This document shows positions 12,338 to 23,201 of a stretch of DNA of 64,000 nt, one piece after another. The position numbers were made by a program, and so were the translations under genes. Source of the stretch: Linnemannia elongata (taxonomy: Eukaryota; Mortierellomycota; Mortierellomycetes; Mortierellales; Mortierellaceae); assembly GCA_036320915.1 (NCBI GenBank), contig JAXBDG010000003.1, positions 558,001 through 622,000 of the forward strand. The letters run 5' to 3'. How positions within the stretch are numbered: the stretch's first letter is position 1; each line of letters opens with the position of its first letter. The notes beneath the pieces are model-generated. The model had not been told where the DNA came from and did not search any database. It was given only the letters and a program-made list of their open reading frames with translations.

Positions 12338-12722
12338 TAAGGCGTCTTTCCATAGAGAACTTTCTATCCAACAAGAATAAGCATTTTTGCGGTGGACGGA
12401 GCAGGAGCAGAAAGAAGAGCGAGTCGATGGATTCACGTTATTTCTTGGCCTTTTTCCCGCTTTTCTGCTACATGAACACACGGGAGAGAGGATAGGGGAG
12501 AAAGGGAACGAGAGGAGAGCAGCAGAATCATTTTTTTTTTGAGAGGACCTTCAATTGCTACAAGGGAAAGAGAGAGAAGCGCAACGGCAAGGTAATTTAC
12601 CCTTTGCCACACCACAGCCTTCCTTTCATCAAGCTGTTTAAGGAAAAAAGTGATGGAAAGCCAAGAGTTTACATAACGTCTGTACCACAAAGGCTACTCT
12701 ATGAGAGAGAGGAAGAATGAGC

Positions 12723-12749
12723 AAAAAAAAAAAAAAAAAAAAAAAAAAA
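12723..12749. repeat. Poly(A) homopolymer, 27 nt
   Basis: An uninterrupted run of A on the plus strand, intergenic, flanked by GA-rich DNA. No target-site duplication or retroelement body was seen, so it is more likely slippage than an insertion tail. Confidence 0.95.
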
Positions 12750-13106
12750 GAGTCTAGAGAAGGTATGTGCGTGTGTGTCTGTGTGCAGTGTGTGAGATTG
12801 GGACAGGGAAAGTCTTGGCAAGACATCAGCCAAGAAAAAGAAAGGGTAAATAGAGAGACTGAGATAGAGGGAGAGAGGAGGGGAGAGAGGAAATACGCCG
12901 CCTCATTCTCTGTACGAGAGAGGGAGAGAGAGAGAGCGCCCCTTTGTCTGACAAGGTTAGCCCATTTTTCCACTTTCGATTTTTCTCTTCTCCTTTATTT
13001 TGAGAGCGCACGTTGTTTTTTTTGTTTCTGAATGGAAGATGCCCAGCCATAAGCCAAGACGGCGTGGATGTCATTCGGAGAGTGCCTGTGCGTTCTCGAC
13101 AATTGA

Positions 13107-13113
13107 TATAAAG
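13107..13113 (+). promoter_or_regulatory. Candidate TATA box (TATAAAG)
   Basis: TATAAAG lies 167 nt upstream of the ATG at 13280, followed by an unstructured A/C-rich leader. Spacing suits a transcript start near 13140. Confidence 0.5.
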
Positions 13114-13279
13114 AACCAGGGGTTGTCCGCCCACTTCCCACTTCATTCCAAACACATCAAAGCAACAAGCAACAAAACAAAAGCAACACTCTCAAATCAA
13201 CTTTAACTAGTACTTCTACACACTCTACTCTCTTCTCCCACTAACACCCTCCACATCAGCAACCATCAACAACAACAAG

Positions 13280-14521
13280 ATGACTTCGCCTTACTTCCAG
13301 CTTGACAAGAAGGAAAGAATCCTTCCCGATACCCCCCAGTCCCCATACTACCAACCACCCCACCAACAGACTGGATTGAACATCCCCACCTCTGCACCCT
13401 CCCCCTTCAACAACGCCTTCTTTTCTTCCTCTTCCTCCTCCTCCTCCTCTTCATCCCCCGCCCAACCAGCAGCAACCCGCACCTGCGTAACTACCCGAAC
13501 CCCCTCCCACTGCTCCACCTCTTCTTCTTCCTCCTCTTCCTGCTCCTCTTCCAGGACCGCCCGTGCCGAAGAAAAAGCCGCCTACAAAGCCCAAAAGCGC
13601 ATCCTCAAAGATCAAGCCAATATCGCAAAACAACAAGCCCGTTCCCACGCCAAACAACTCAAAGCCGAACGGTCGCTCACTCACCGGCAAGAAAAGGACC
13701 TCCGCCACGAGATTAAACACCAAGCAAAGCAGTTTAAGCATGAGATTAAGCACCAGTGCAAAGAGTTGAAGAAGGAGTTGAAACATCAGCATCATGCGAA
13801 CAAGTATGGCGGACAGAGTTATGCTGCTCCTTCGGTTCCCAGCGTTCCTAGCGCTCCAAGTGCTCCCTCGCTGCCCTCTTATGTCTCGCCACCTCAGCAA
13901 TTGGTTCAGTCCCAACCTTATGGATTCTACCCGCAACCCGTCCCTCACTTGGTCCCTTCACCTCTGAACCAAGACATGACATTGTACAGCTGCTGCCACG
14001 GCAAGACCCGACACGGACGCTATTGCCACCACCACGGCCCCCTCCCAGTACGCCTAGTCCACAATGTTATCAATCGCGCCTTGACAGGAGTTTCCAACCA
14101 CCTCGAACAACAAGTCCGAAACCTCCAACAGGAACGTCAACAGCGTGCGCAACACAGACCTACTATCACTGTTGCGCCAGCACCTCTCTTGCCCACCCCT
14201 ACTGCTACTTCCGTGACGCAGTACCGTCCCCCCCTTGGTCCTCCTCCAGCATCTACGGTTTCCGGAGGCGATAAGAAAGTTGGACCTCAGGACCCCATGT
14301 TGATTTACTCCATGTCCAATATGTCCCTCGGCTCCTCTTCATCTTCGTCGTCGCCTGCTGCTTCGAGTTCGAGTTCAAGTTCAAATCCCATGCCAACGAT
14401 GCCCATCCCACACGCCATCCCACGCCCTGATTTGGTTCAGCATGAGCAAGATCAGGAAGAGGAAGATAATGCGGTGCCTCCACCTTCTTATGAGGCTAGC
14501 GTTTCTACCCGCCGTGCATAG
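13280..14521 (+). CDS. Low-complexity protein with His/Lys helix and C-terminal PPxY motif
   Basis: A single exon encodes 413 residues. The order is: Pro-rich N-terminus; two Ser runs (residues ~55-70 and ~80-93); a long charged helix rich in Lys, His and Gln (~93-175, with units such as HEIKHQAKQFKHEIKHQ) likely to form a coiled coil; a Ser/Pro linker; a Cys/His cluster (YSCCHGKTRHGRYCHHHG, ~236-253) followed by an amphipathic segment with VIN and LEQQVRNLQQ; then Ser-rich sequence. The tail contains PPPSYEA, a PPxY motif that in other proteins binds WW domains such as those of Rsp5/Nedd4 ubiquitin ligases. No family is recognised. The Cys/His cluster could bind metal. A TATAAAG lies upstream and AATAAA follows 61 nt after the stop, supporting an expressed gene. 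Confidence 0.75.
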   Translation: MTSPYFQLDKKERILPDTPQSPYYQPPHQQTGLNIPTSAPSPFNNAFFSSSSSSSSSSSPAQPAATRTCVTTRTPSHCSTSSSSSSSCSSSRTARAEEKAAYKAQKRILKDQANIAKQQARSHAKQLKAERSLTHRQEKDLRHEIKHQAKQFKHEIKHQCKELKKELKHQHHANKYGGQSYAAPSVPSVPSAPSAPSLPSYVSPPQQLVQSQPYGFYPQPVPHLVPSPLNQDMTLYSCCHGKTRHGRYCHHHGPLPVRLVHNVINRALTGVSNHLEQQVRNLQQERQQRAQHRPTITVAPAPLLPTPTATSVTQYRPPLGPPPASTVSGGDKKVGPQDPMLIYSMSNMSLGSSSSSSSPAASSSSSSSNPMPTMPIPHAIPRPDLVQHEQDQEEEDNAVPPPSYEASVSTRRA

Positions 14522-15156
14522 AACGACAAAGAGTATTAGCTCGCTCTTTGTTTTCCCCCCTTTTGATACCAATAACTAAGCAATAAATCAATGTGTATAT
14601 TATTTATCCTGTATATTATTTTTCTCCTGAACCCAACAAATGCGCATGAAAAAAAGGAATAGATAGGGTGTCCCCAAACCACGAAATCGTATCAAGGCTC
14701 TTGGTCCAACTCCATTCTCACTGAAAAAAGACAAGAAGATAAAATGGCGATGGGGAGGGGAACAAAGTGTGGGCATTGCGCACGTCTGATCTGTTTTCAC
14801 ATTGTCATTTTCAACAAGAAAAAAAAACTAACAAGCAAATAATCACAAAAAAAACGAGGTTTTTTTATTATTATTCCTCTTTCTCGCATGCTGCAAAGCC
14901 AAAGAACAAGTCTAGAGGCTTCGATCATGCAAAAAAAAAGATTAACAACCTATACAAAACATATTGTTAGGTTACTCCCAGTCGACGTAAAATTGGTACT
15001 AATAGCATATACTACTATTCTTTCTCCTTCTTCGTAACTGGGTTACCTCCGGCCTCGTCTCCATGTCCGTTAGGAGTGAGAGAAGGTGGAGGAAAAAATG
15101 GTGATGTTATTTTTGTTGTCTCAAAGACGGAAGGGTAGCCTTGCCTGTGTCATTTT
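14522..15156. other. Convergent intergenic region
   Basis: A 3' to 3' spacer between the PPxY protein and Argonaute. AT-rich with several A runs (14820-14860, 14930-14940). It contains the AATAAA at 14582. No gene was seen. Confidence 0.6.
14582..14587 (+). terminator. Candidate poly(A) signal AATAAA
   Basis: AATAAA 61 nt downstream of the stop codon at 14521, in an AT-rich context. Confidence 0.5.
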
Positions 15157-18100
15157 TTACATGAAGTACATGACTAAATATAAAAAAAAGAGAAATGAAT
15201 GTGAGCGACATGTTCAACCAAACGTGAACATAACAGAGATCATAGAAGTGATAACGAAAAAGGGAGACTCACCACGGCGGAGCTCAGGCTTGACCGCAAG
15301 GTAGGTGCTCTCACCGGCGTTGCTCTGGCTGGACTCGGTGTCTGACCAACGCTCACCCTTGAAGTGGAAGCGCGCGCGGGCAGCGACCAAATGAGCGTAA
15401 TACGCAGGGGGGACGAGTGAGACGGTTCGCGTGCAGCGAGCATACAAATGGCACAATTTGTACGTAAACTGCTGCAAACCGTCCGACGTGAACCCGTTCT
15501 GGTCACACAGAACGTGGTAATGCGTGGGGCGAGCGGTACCCTGCAGACTGGCGTGCGACTGCAAGTAGAAGTCAAACTCAAAGGGGTGGACGATGCCAGT
15601 GTCGACGACTGTTCCTGCCTTACAGTTCCCCTTGGCGTCTCCTTCTTCACGTCTCGAGGGGAAGAAACGGGCATGATGACGTTTCTGGACAACGACAAAG
15701 GTGATCGTGGGTTCGTAGTTGGACCACAGGGAGGTGCAAGCGGCACGAATGGACGCGACCTCAGAATGCAAGACCTCAGCAAATTGACCCTCGGACACAC
15801 CGTCACGGTAGAATAAGATGCGCTGGGGCCTTCGGCGCGTGGTCTCGTAGAAGGCGCGCAACAACTCCACAACCATGCCTTGGAGATCGGCAATAATCTC
15901 AGTCCTGGCGGTCTGGAGTCGGACGGTGGCGACATAATGGGCGGCCTTGGCATCCATGGAGCCAACCAGAGACGCGATAGAGGGGCGGGTGGTGTCACCA
16001 GGCGAAGGGTGACTGACGTCGGCACCAAACAGAATAGTGGGCTGCTCGGCCAAGAAGGGGATCTGGTGGGGTGACAAAACAGCGTTTATGCCTCCAAGCT
16101 TTACGTTGATCTTGAGACAAACGTTCGCGCAATAGTTCTTCTTGGGGTCACGAGTGTGCGCCATTTGGATGCACTGAGTAGGGATGCCAATGACAGTGTC
16201 ACCGACACGCTTAATCTCAGCATACAATGGTACACCTTTGTTGGGTAAGATGCAGACCAAGAGTTGGGACTGGGGCTGGGATTGGGACTGGGACTGGGAC
16301 TGGGATTGGGATTGGGATTGGGGCTGGGACCCGACAGCATTGCGAGCACGCATGCAGGCATTCTGGAGACTGTCCTCAATGACTCCGTGGGGGTTGGCGT
16401 ACTGGACTTGGGGGTCCTTGTTGGGGATTTTCATACCGGTGTCGACGCAGGTGACGATCAACTCCCGGATAAACGCCCCGACGGAGGCGCGGGACAAGTT
16501 TTGCTCAGTTCCAAACACCACAACACCCCAGGAGCTCAAGGTAGCACCAGTGGTAACACGCTTGCCACGCAAGTCCCAGGAACCGTCACGGGGGACAAAG
16601 GTGGCCGGGCGGGATGAGGGGTGGTACGAGATGGTGGGCGCAGGCAAAACACGGGCTATGGTATCAAAAGCAAAACCAGCAAAGTTTAGTCAGATAGAGT
16701 TACCAATGAGACATTTGAATGTCGTCCAGGTTATTTACCGATACAACAAGGAGAGGACACGAAAAGATTGCTTACCGTCGACCTGGACCATCTCGTTGGC
16801 AACCCTCATGCCAAAATCATTTAGGAACTCGTTCTCATGGTAGTTGAGAATCTGGAGGCCATCCTTGATCTTGTTGGCGCGAACCTGGGGAGGCTGGCAG
16901 GTGAATTTGATCATTTCGGCTGTTTGGGTCTCGTTCAACTTCTTGACGTGGCGCTGACCCTATATCATTCAACAAAACATTGAAAGACCAATAAAAGTTA
17001 TTGTCAAAATAGGTGCCAAGAGACTTTCAAGTAAACAACTTTTCTTTTTCTTTGTTTAGCTCCAGTGTATTACCTCGATGACACTGCATATCTCCATGGG
17101 AAGGAAGACATCCTTGCCGGTCACGACACAGGGCATAAAAGGATACTGCAGACGTCTGCCATACGTCTGCAAGAAGTATGCGGCGACAGTGGTCCTGGTG
17201 TTCTCTTTCATGAAAAACGTCGAGCTGGCGGGGGTCGGGGTCAGCTTGCTAATCTTGAAGCTGCGTCTGACATCACCGCGATGAATGACCTTAATGAGCA
17301 GGCCTCGCAGAGACTTCTCCAGCTTGCCGCGATCATAATCTGATAACCCGCGACGCAAATCACCTATAACAAACAGTATAAAACACAAGGTTGTGGTGCA
17401 AGTCAGAGGGTTGAACATGAAACACTGTAGATGGGGCGAGGCCTTCAATTACAATTGCAACGTCATGGTCTGATTTCTCATAATAATTTCCTTACCGATG
17501 TGTCGGTAATTGAGTATTTTGACTGCCAGCTCCAAGAGCGAGCCCGGCTGAAAGTAAACGGTCGCGGCGACATCCAAGTTGATCAACATACGGCCTAAGA
17601 AATGTTAGTATTGTTATTGTTGTTGTTTAGTGAATGTTATGAAATTAATGAGGCATCTAGCGCATTCAGAGCAAAGAAGGCTTTCTATTGTTCGTATTTG
17701 ACGACTTACCCAAGGTAGGTCGGGCGGACTGGTAAAAACCGTTCCAGACTTCGACACCTCCACTCAAGGGCCGGGCACCATTGGGGGAGAAAAACGAACG
17801 GCCGACGCTCGAGTAGAGCATGGCGGGCTTGTGGTGGATGAGGATATCCAAAGCCATGATGGCGGTGAGACAGTTGGGGCTGAGGGCTGACTCGGCGTTC
17901 AGAAAACGGTGAAGTTCTTCAAGGTTGATCTCGGAGGCCTTCTTGATCTTGACCTTGAAGGCACGAGGGGGGCGACGGGGGACGACACCTTGCGGGACCT
18001 CATCCCCAGGCAAGGTGATCTATACAATAGGTTCAAAGGTACAAGAGTAGGAAGACATGCATTAGAACAATGGAAGTAAAAAATGGCCTCTTTCTCATTC

Positions 18101-18488
18101 TCACGATCTCTGGTTCTTTGTGGCACTGTGCCTTTTTATTCTCCCATACAAGTATATCAAGAAGAGATCAAAGCAATGAGACAAAACTTACGTCAAAAGT
18201 CTTGCTGTCAAAGGGGAACACCCTGGACGAGAAAATGTTCTTGCGACCATCAAAGACAGGACGGGAATCGTCGAGCTCAGAACTGCCGTAGACCACGAGC
18301 ATGTGCTCAAAGATGCGCCGGTTGACGGCTGGGGACACATCGGGCGTAATAGTCACATCATAGTGGTGCACATTGATGTTGGGTAACTGCGTAATCTCAA
18401 AAAAGTTCGCGTTAACCTTGATAGCCCTGCCGGCGGAACCTCCGGGGTCGGGTCGCTCAACGAACTCTGTCAGACTAAGGCCGGACAT
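15157..18488 (-). CDS. AGO1: Argonaute (RNA-interference slicer)
   Basis: Seven exons: 18488-18192, 18019-17710, 17594-17496, 17363-17074, 16959-16776, 16655-15273 and a 17-nt last exon 15173-15157. They give 859 residues ending VMYFM, the usual Argonaute C-terminus. Domains in order: N (1-~110), linker ArgoL1 (GRSFFSPNGARPLSGGVEVW, ~155-175), PAZ (~236-332), L2, Mid (~440-575), PIWI (~598-850). Catalytic DEDH residues are all present: D606 (GADVSHP), E646 (TEIIADL), D678 (FYRDGVSEGQ), H815 (YYAHLVA). The Mid domain ends in the usual YAEIKRVGD and CANVCLKINVKLGG follows. So a cleavage-competent small-RNA effector is expected, acting with Dicer and RdRP encoded elsewhere. Odd: a Gln-Ser repeat (~503-524) inserted in Mid. 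The symbol is generic because orthology within fungal AGO paralogues cannot be fixed here. Confidence 0.96.
16264..16328 (-). repeat. In-frame 6-bp microsatellite encoding a Gln-Ser tract in Argonaute
   Basis: On the minus strand the DNA repeats CAGTCC/CAATCC, coding (QS)n between VGSQP and LLVCILPNKG of the Mid domain. The unit is a multiple of three, so length changes stay in frame. On the plus strand it is a GGGACT/GGGATT hexamer repeat. Confidence 0.95.
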
Positions 18489-19890
18489 ACTGGTTTTGTT
18501 TTTGTTTTCTTTTTTTTTTTTTTTTTTTTTCTTATTGGTTATTGAGAGGGGTTGGGGGTGATGGAAATAGTAAAGCCTTTGAAGAAAGGTGATCCAAGTT
18601 CAAGGATCGATGGTGATAGGAAAGGTGGGAAAGTGTCGATATTGGCGGATGGAAGGAAGAGAGGGAAGGGGAAGCGGTAGGAAGTGGATATGGCGACGAA
18701 GGAAGAGAAGAAAAGAGAAAGAAGAAAAGTCGAACGGGACGGGAATATATGAGGGAAAAAAAAAGAGTTAGCTAGATGGGATGGCCTATCCGGTTGACAG
18801 GTGGGTCCATGCCCATGGTCTGGTGGTGATAATGGCTTTGAGCCAAGGCGAGTGCAAGTGTGTGGCTAGCGAGCTAACACTCACACACAGTCAGGTCTTT
18901 GCTCCATGTGCCCCTATCTGCCATTGAGGTAGCGTCTGTTATTGTTTTACTCTTTGACCTCTGTTTTTCTGCCAAGACTGGGAACAATGGAAAAGGATCG
19001 GTCGATTTTTTCCCAGCTGGAGTCTTGATGCATGTTTTGAACAGGTGATTGTTGAAGCATGAATTGAGAGGAAGGAGAGTGCATATGTGCATGTTTGTGT
19101 CAGTGAGAAAGAGTTGTGCAACTCACTCGTGTGCTGTATGAAATATTCCGTCAGTCGCTGTGGGTTGAAGAGAAGGGAGCGTGTGTGCGAAGTGAAGTGA
19201 GTGAATGAGTGATTGAGTTCAAAGAATGGAAGGAAAGGGAGAGAAGGAAAGAAAAGGGCGCGTGTGTAAGCATAGATATCAGGGATAGCATGGACGCAAG
19301 GCTTCTCGTGTTTTTGTTGGAGATATCGTTTGCCGTTAGCGGTCGAGGTGTGATAGACAACTCAAATCAAATGCCCCATGCGTTCGTTACTCCAACAAAT
19401 CTAACAACCCACACTCGTCTTTTGTCTCTCCTAAACAATAGTCGGTTTCAGCGTTCGCACATATTCTGCACATGTCAACGTCGAACTGGGGTGGCTTTCC
19501 TCTGCCAAAGTACTCGGGCAATGAAAAAAGTCGAACTGGACACGGCTCTGTCGACCTCTTCAAGTTCCACCATGCCCAAACAACCCTTCGCACAGACATC
19601 AACGTCCTCATCGACCGGGCAAGCAGCGCTCTATTTCATTTCTTTCGCAAAGATCAACGAAAATAAATGAAGAAAGGCGTAGTAGCTATGGAACGCACCC
19701 TTCATTCTCTTCTCTTCCCCTCTATCCATTGTTTTTATGTTTTACATGCAATAGGGCATGGGTGGCAAATAATGAAGAGGCGATATGTATTTTTGAACTG
19801 CAAAGGAAGAATGAACATGGAGGGGTAGATATGAACAAAATGGCGGTATGACATTGAGAAATGTAACAGATAAAAACACGAAAGAGGTAT
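18489..19890. other. Intergenic region upstream of Argonaute
   Basis: A 20-nt T run (18511-18530) lies just upstream of the Argonaute ATG, i.e. an A-rich leader on the coding strand. Purine-rich sequence follows at 18590-18770. One doubtful small ORF (19521-19670) is listed. Nothing else was recognised. Confidence 0.55.
19521..19670 (+). CDS. Doubtful small ORF, 49 residues
   Basis: The ATG frame MKKVELDTALSTSSSS continues to KINENK and stops at 19670. It is open upstream in the same frame to 19209, so it could also be a last exon. Composition is plausible but no family is recognised and no splice partners were found. Chance is the main alternative. Confidence 0.2.
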   Translation: MKKVELDTALSTSSSSTMPKQPFAQTSTSSSTGQAALYFISFAKINENK

Positions 19891-21985
19891 CTACAAGAGA
19901 TTGGAGGGAGGTGTCTTGCGGCCGGTAGGAGAGGTGGGCGAGAGAACATCTCCATCACGGGGAGAGGGAGGAAGGGGAACCTTGACATCGTCCCGAGAAG
20001 TCGTCGTCGTCAATGGTGTCAACCCCATGCCTGCACCGGCAACATCGTCGTCATCATCAAAGGGCGACGCAATCTTGGCGGTCGAGGCGTGGGTGAAGGA
20101 CTGCCCTCCCGCCGGTGCCGCTGCAGACGATGAGGAGGTAGGAGGAGGTGGAATGGCAAAGGCGGCAGCAGAAGATGAGGAAGAAGAGACAGGTGCTGGT
20201 GCTGGAGGGGTAGGGATGTGTTCCTGCTCGCCCTGGTTATAGTAAGGGTTGAACAAATCCTGGGTCGAATCGCGGTGGTTGAATCCAGGGGCTGCTGGGG
20301 GCTGCTGGGCATGATAACTCTGCTGCAACTGGTGTTGAGGCATAGCACCCTGATCAAAGGCTCCAAATCCTGCAGCAGCGGCATGGGGGTACTGGAAGTT
20401 GCTATTGCCACGGGGGTCCTTGTACTCAATCTCGTCCCTGTAAGAAGGCTGCTGAGGGTGAGTGTTCTGGAACGTCTCGCCTTCCTCCTCGGCAGGCATC
20501 GACCGTCCGACGTTGGTGTAGTTGAGTGGGATCTGTTGTTCCCTATCCAGTTCCTTGGTCGCCGCCTCGCTCAGAACCTTGTACCGATCCGCACGATCTG
20601 CAAACAGCTCCCTGGCATAATGAATGACCCGGTTGGTCATGTAAAAGTTGAAAAAGATCCAGACAACTCCACCAATTCCGATCGTCAAGATGATCGCCAT
20701 AAAGATCTTCTGACAATCCCAATCATTCACGAACGAAGGCAAGGGAAGAGAAACGAATCCAGACTTGTTGGCAGTACAGATGGTATCGAATTGACTCTGG
20801 TTCTGTTTGCACCAGATCAGGGCCCAGGCGGTGAGGGCAAACTGGGTAAGGAGCGAGAGGACGTAGAAGGCTTCAAATGTCTTGACCATCCGACGGTTGG
20901 CAAGAAGGGTCGAGAGCATTCCCAAAAGTCCGACCGCTGCGGCCAACACGCTCACTGCTGCGAAGTAGTACCACAGCGCTTGTCCTGATGTCAATGGCGT
21001 CACCGACACACCTAAAACACATAGAGGAGGAATCGTGTGAGTTAGGATTTTTTAGTGTTAGGGCTCTCTCTCGTTCTTGCCTCGCCGTCTTTTATGGCTA
21101 TCCTTGCTGCTATTGTTATAGTTGCTGCTTCCGTTGTTGTTGTTTGTGAAAGTCGAGAACGATCTGTATTTTTGGACAATTGTGGCGTGTGGCAGTGCTA
21201 ATATGCCCTTTGCTGTTGTAGTTGAGGTTGTCAGCCCTGTTGCTTCTTTCTCTGCGCTGTTGTCGTTGGTGGTCGAGATCCTTACCCTCAAAAGTATAAG
21301 TCCGCTGGGCTAAAAAGACAATAGTTGAAGAGTCGAAAAAAAAAACAACAGAGATGGGTAAGTAAATACGACAAAAACAAAAAGAGTTTTTTTGGTTTCA
21401 AAAGAGGAAACGGGGAGGGGACCCCGGAGTTTAACGTCTGTTTCCCGTTCCTGAAACAAGCGAGACAGAACAGCCAAACTGTGAACTGGCTTTGGATAGT
21501 GGAGAAAGAAAGGCCATGGACGCCAACTGGTAGCTTGTACCAGCTGCGGGAAACATCCAAAAGGGAGATCAACAAGGAGGAAAGAAGGACTGAGAGAGGA
21601 GTAGAACGGAGCACTACTTACGGAGATCCTGGTTGGTGAAGAATAGATACGATCCTGCACCTCCAAAGGCCTATCGACAACAAAACGGCGAATAACATAA
21701 AAAGGGACCTGTTAGCTGGCGGTGCATGGTCGAAAGTCAAATTAAAAAAAATAAAAAGACAACAACAAGGTCATGGGACCTTCTGGCCTTTCTTTGCAAT
21801 AGGGGCCATTCAATCATTCTCCCTCTTAGTAAAAAGAAGGATCAGTCATTCAACAACAACAACAACAACAACAACAACATCAAAAACAACAAGAATGAAC
21901 ATACGCCGATAATAAGTGCGCCAAGGAAGGTTGCCAGTCTGAGTGGGATGCAGAAGCAGCATTTCACATGTCGTCGACCCGCCAT
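19891..21985 (-). CDS. Four-transmembrane protein with long cytosolic tail
   Basis: Three exons: 21985-21905, 21670-21622 and 21011-19891, phase-consistent, 416 residues. The start is MAGRRHVKCCFCIPLR, a short basic/Cys-rich N-terminus before helix 1 (LATFLGALIIGAFGGAGSYL). Helix 2 follows a short loop (WYYFAAVSVLAAAVGLLGML), then helix 3 (FYVLSLLTQFALTAWALIW), a ~40-residue loop with three cysteines, and helix 4 (IFMAIILTIGIGGVVWIFF). After residue ~185 comes a cytosolic tail rich in Gln, Pro, Ser and Ala with acidic patches. Topology is tetraspanin-like, but the CCG signature of true tetraspanins was not seen. The clustered CC and C near the N-terminus could be palmitoylated. No named family is assigned. 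Intron 1 contains a (CAA)n repeat. Confidence 0.82.
21851..21879. repeat. (CAA)n microsatellite in intron 1 of the four-TM gene
   Basis: About nine consecutive CAA units inside the intron 21904-21671. No coding effect. Confidence 0.95.
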
Positions 21986-22292
21986 AGCTGCTTTAGTTGT
22001 TGTTGCTTTTTGTTGGTGTTGGTTTCTTGTTTTTGGTGTTCTTTCTTGCTGCTCTCTTTTTTCGAGGGTGCTTGCTGAGGAAAGGAATGGGTGCGTCTGT
22101 GTGTGTGCTCTTTTTTTTTTTGTGCAGGGTGTTGTCAAAACAAAAGATAGGGAAGAGAAGACGAAGGTGTTGAAGAAAGTACAAAGATGTGAAGAGAAAG
22201 AGATGGTTATGGAAGTGAGGAGAAATGAGAGGAAAAGAGAAAGAAAAGAGAAGAAGAGGGAGTGGGGGCGAAGATAAGGACGATACAAATAG

Positions 22293-22337
<45 letters not shown>

Positions 22338-23201
22338 ACGACATCGTGGTCCCCCTTCTTGTGCCCCTATTTTTGGATTGTCTCCCCTTCCCATACGATC
22401 CAAGGGTGTAGAGTAGCCTATTCACCATACACATCGTTCCTTCTTTCTCGTGCTTCTTTTTTTTTTTTTTTTGTTAGTTCGTATGGTGTGTTTAAAACAC
22501 AAGATACACAAGACACAGGTACACACACACACACACAGGCTGTGAGATTTGGAAGATGGGAGAGGAGATCCGATGTCATAGTGCAATTCGGAGTAGAGAA
22601 CCGGGGACACAACCACATAAAGCAAGCGAGTAGAGATCCACTCTTCCCGCAAATAGCCGTGGCTGGGTCGACTGAACAGCCTGAACTACTCACAAGTATA
22701 AGGCGCACAGTTGGGGTTGTGGACTTGACCTGACCAAAAGAGCGTTGAGGAAAAGTGAGGCACTCGTCATGTCATGGGCGCATGTCTCGACAGTATCTAC
22801 AACCAACATACAGATGAACAAAAAAAAAAAAAAAAATGGCGCAAAGAAAAGCAGGGGCCAAGTAGAAGGAGAGCACACTTGGACCAAAAGCGCACAAAAT
22901 GAAAAAAAGGGTCAATCACACAGGAAACAGCATAATTGCATTGTTGCTAAAACGAACTCTCCTTTGCTCAAATACACCCATTCACTCACGCGTTCGCCTT
23001 TATCCCCCACGTTCATGCATGGTCTTCATTTTCACCTCTCAACTGATTCTAGAGCATATATACTGCTGTACTCACACCTCCTAGTCCTTGATCTTGGATG
23101 ATGACGGGTTTATTGCTGAGAAGATATGAAAATAAAAAATGATGTCTATGGTGTCAAAAACAAAAGAAACCTACTTTCCACACAAGTACGAAAAAAAACA
23201 C
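21986..23201. other. Intergenic region with GA microsatellite
   Basis: A spacer between the 5' end of the four-TM gene and the 3' end of uL5m. Contains (GA)n at 22298-22336, a T run near 22457-22471, a CA repeat near 22520-22540 and an A run near 22820-22835. No gene was seen. Confidence 0.6.
22298..22336. repeat. (GA)n microsatellite
   Basis: About 19 uninterrupted GA units, ~300 nt upstream of the four-TM gene start. This is typical of the purine-rich promoters in this window. Confidence 0.95.

Larger units (their letters stand above)
12113..13279. other. Intergenic region with poly(A) tract and promoter
   Basis: This holds the 3' region of the MFS gene, a 27-A homopolymer (12723-12749), purine-rich GA stretches to about 12960, and the promoter/leader of the next plus-strand gene. 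The last 60 bases before 13280 are CA-rich. No gene was seen. Confidence 0.6.

Noticed and set aside
12723..12749. Poly(A) tract as a LINE/SINE insertion tail (also 47489-47517)
   Set aside because: No element body, reverse transcriptase fragment or target-site duplication could be seen next to either tract.
13451..13948. 165-codon minus-strand ORF
   Set aside because: Antisense shadow of the Ser- and Lys-rich coding sequence of the PPxY protein. No independent signals.
16264..16328. Regular repeat that could suggest a CRISPR or telomere-like array
   Set aside because: Direct 6-bp repeats without spacers, in frame inside an Argonaute exon, so a coding microsatellite.
20218..20988. 256-codon plus-strand ORF
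   Set aside because: Antisense to the four-TM gene, whose membrane helices and splice sites are coherent.
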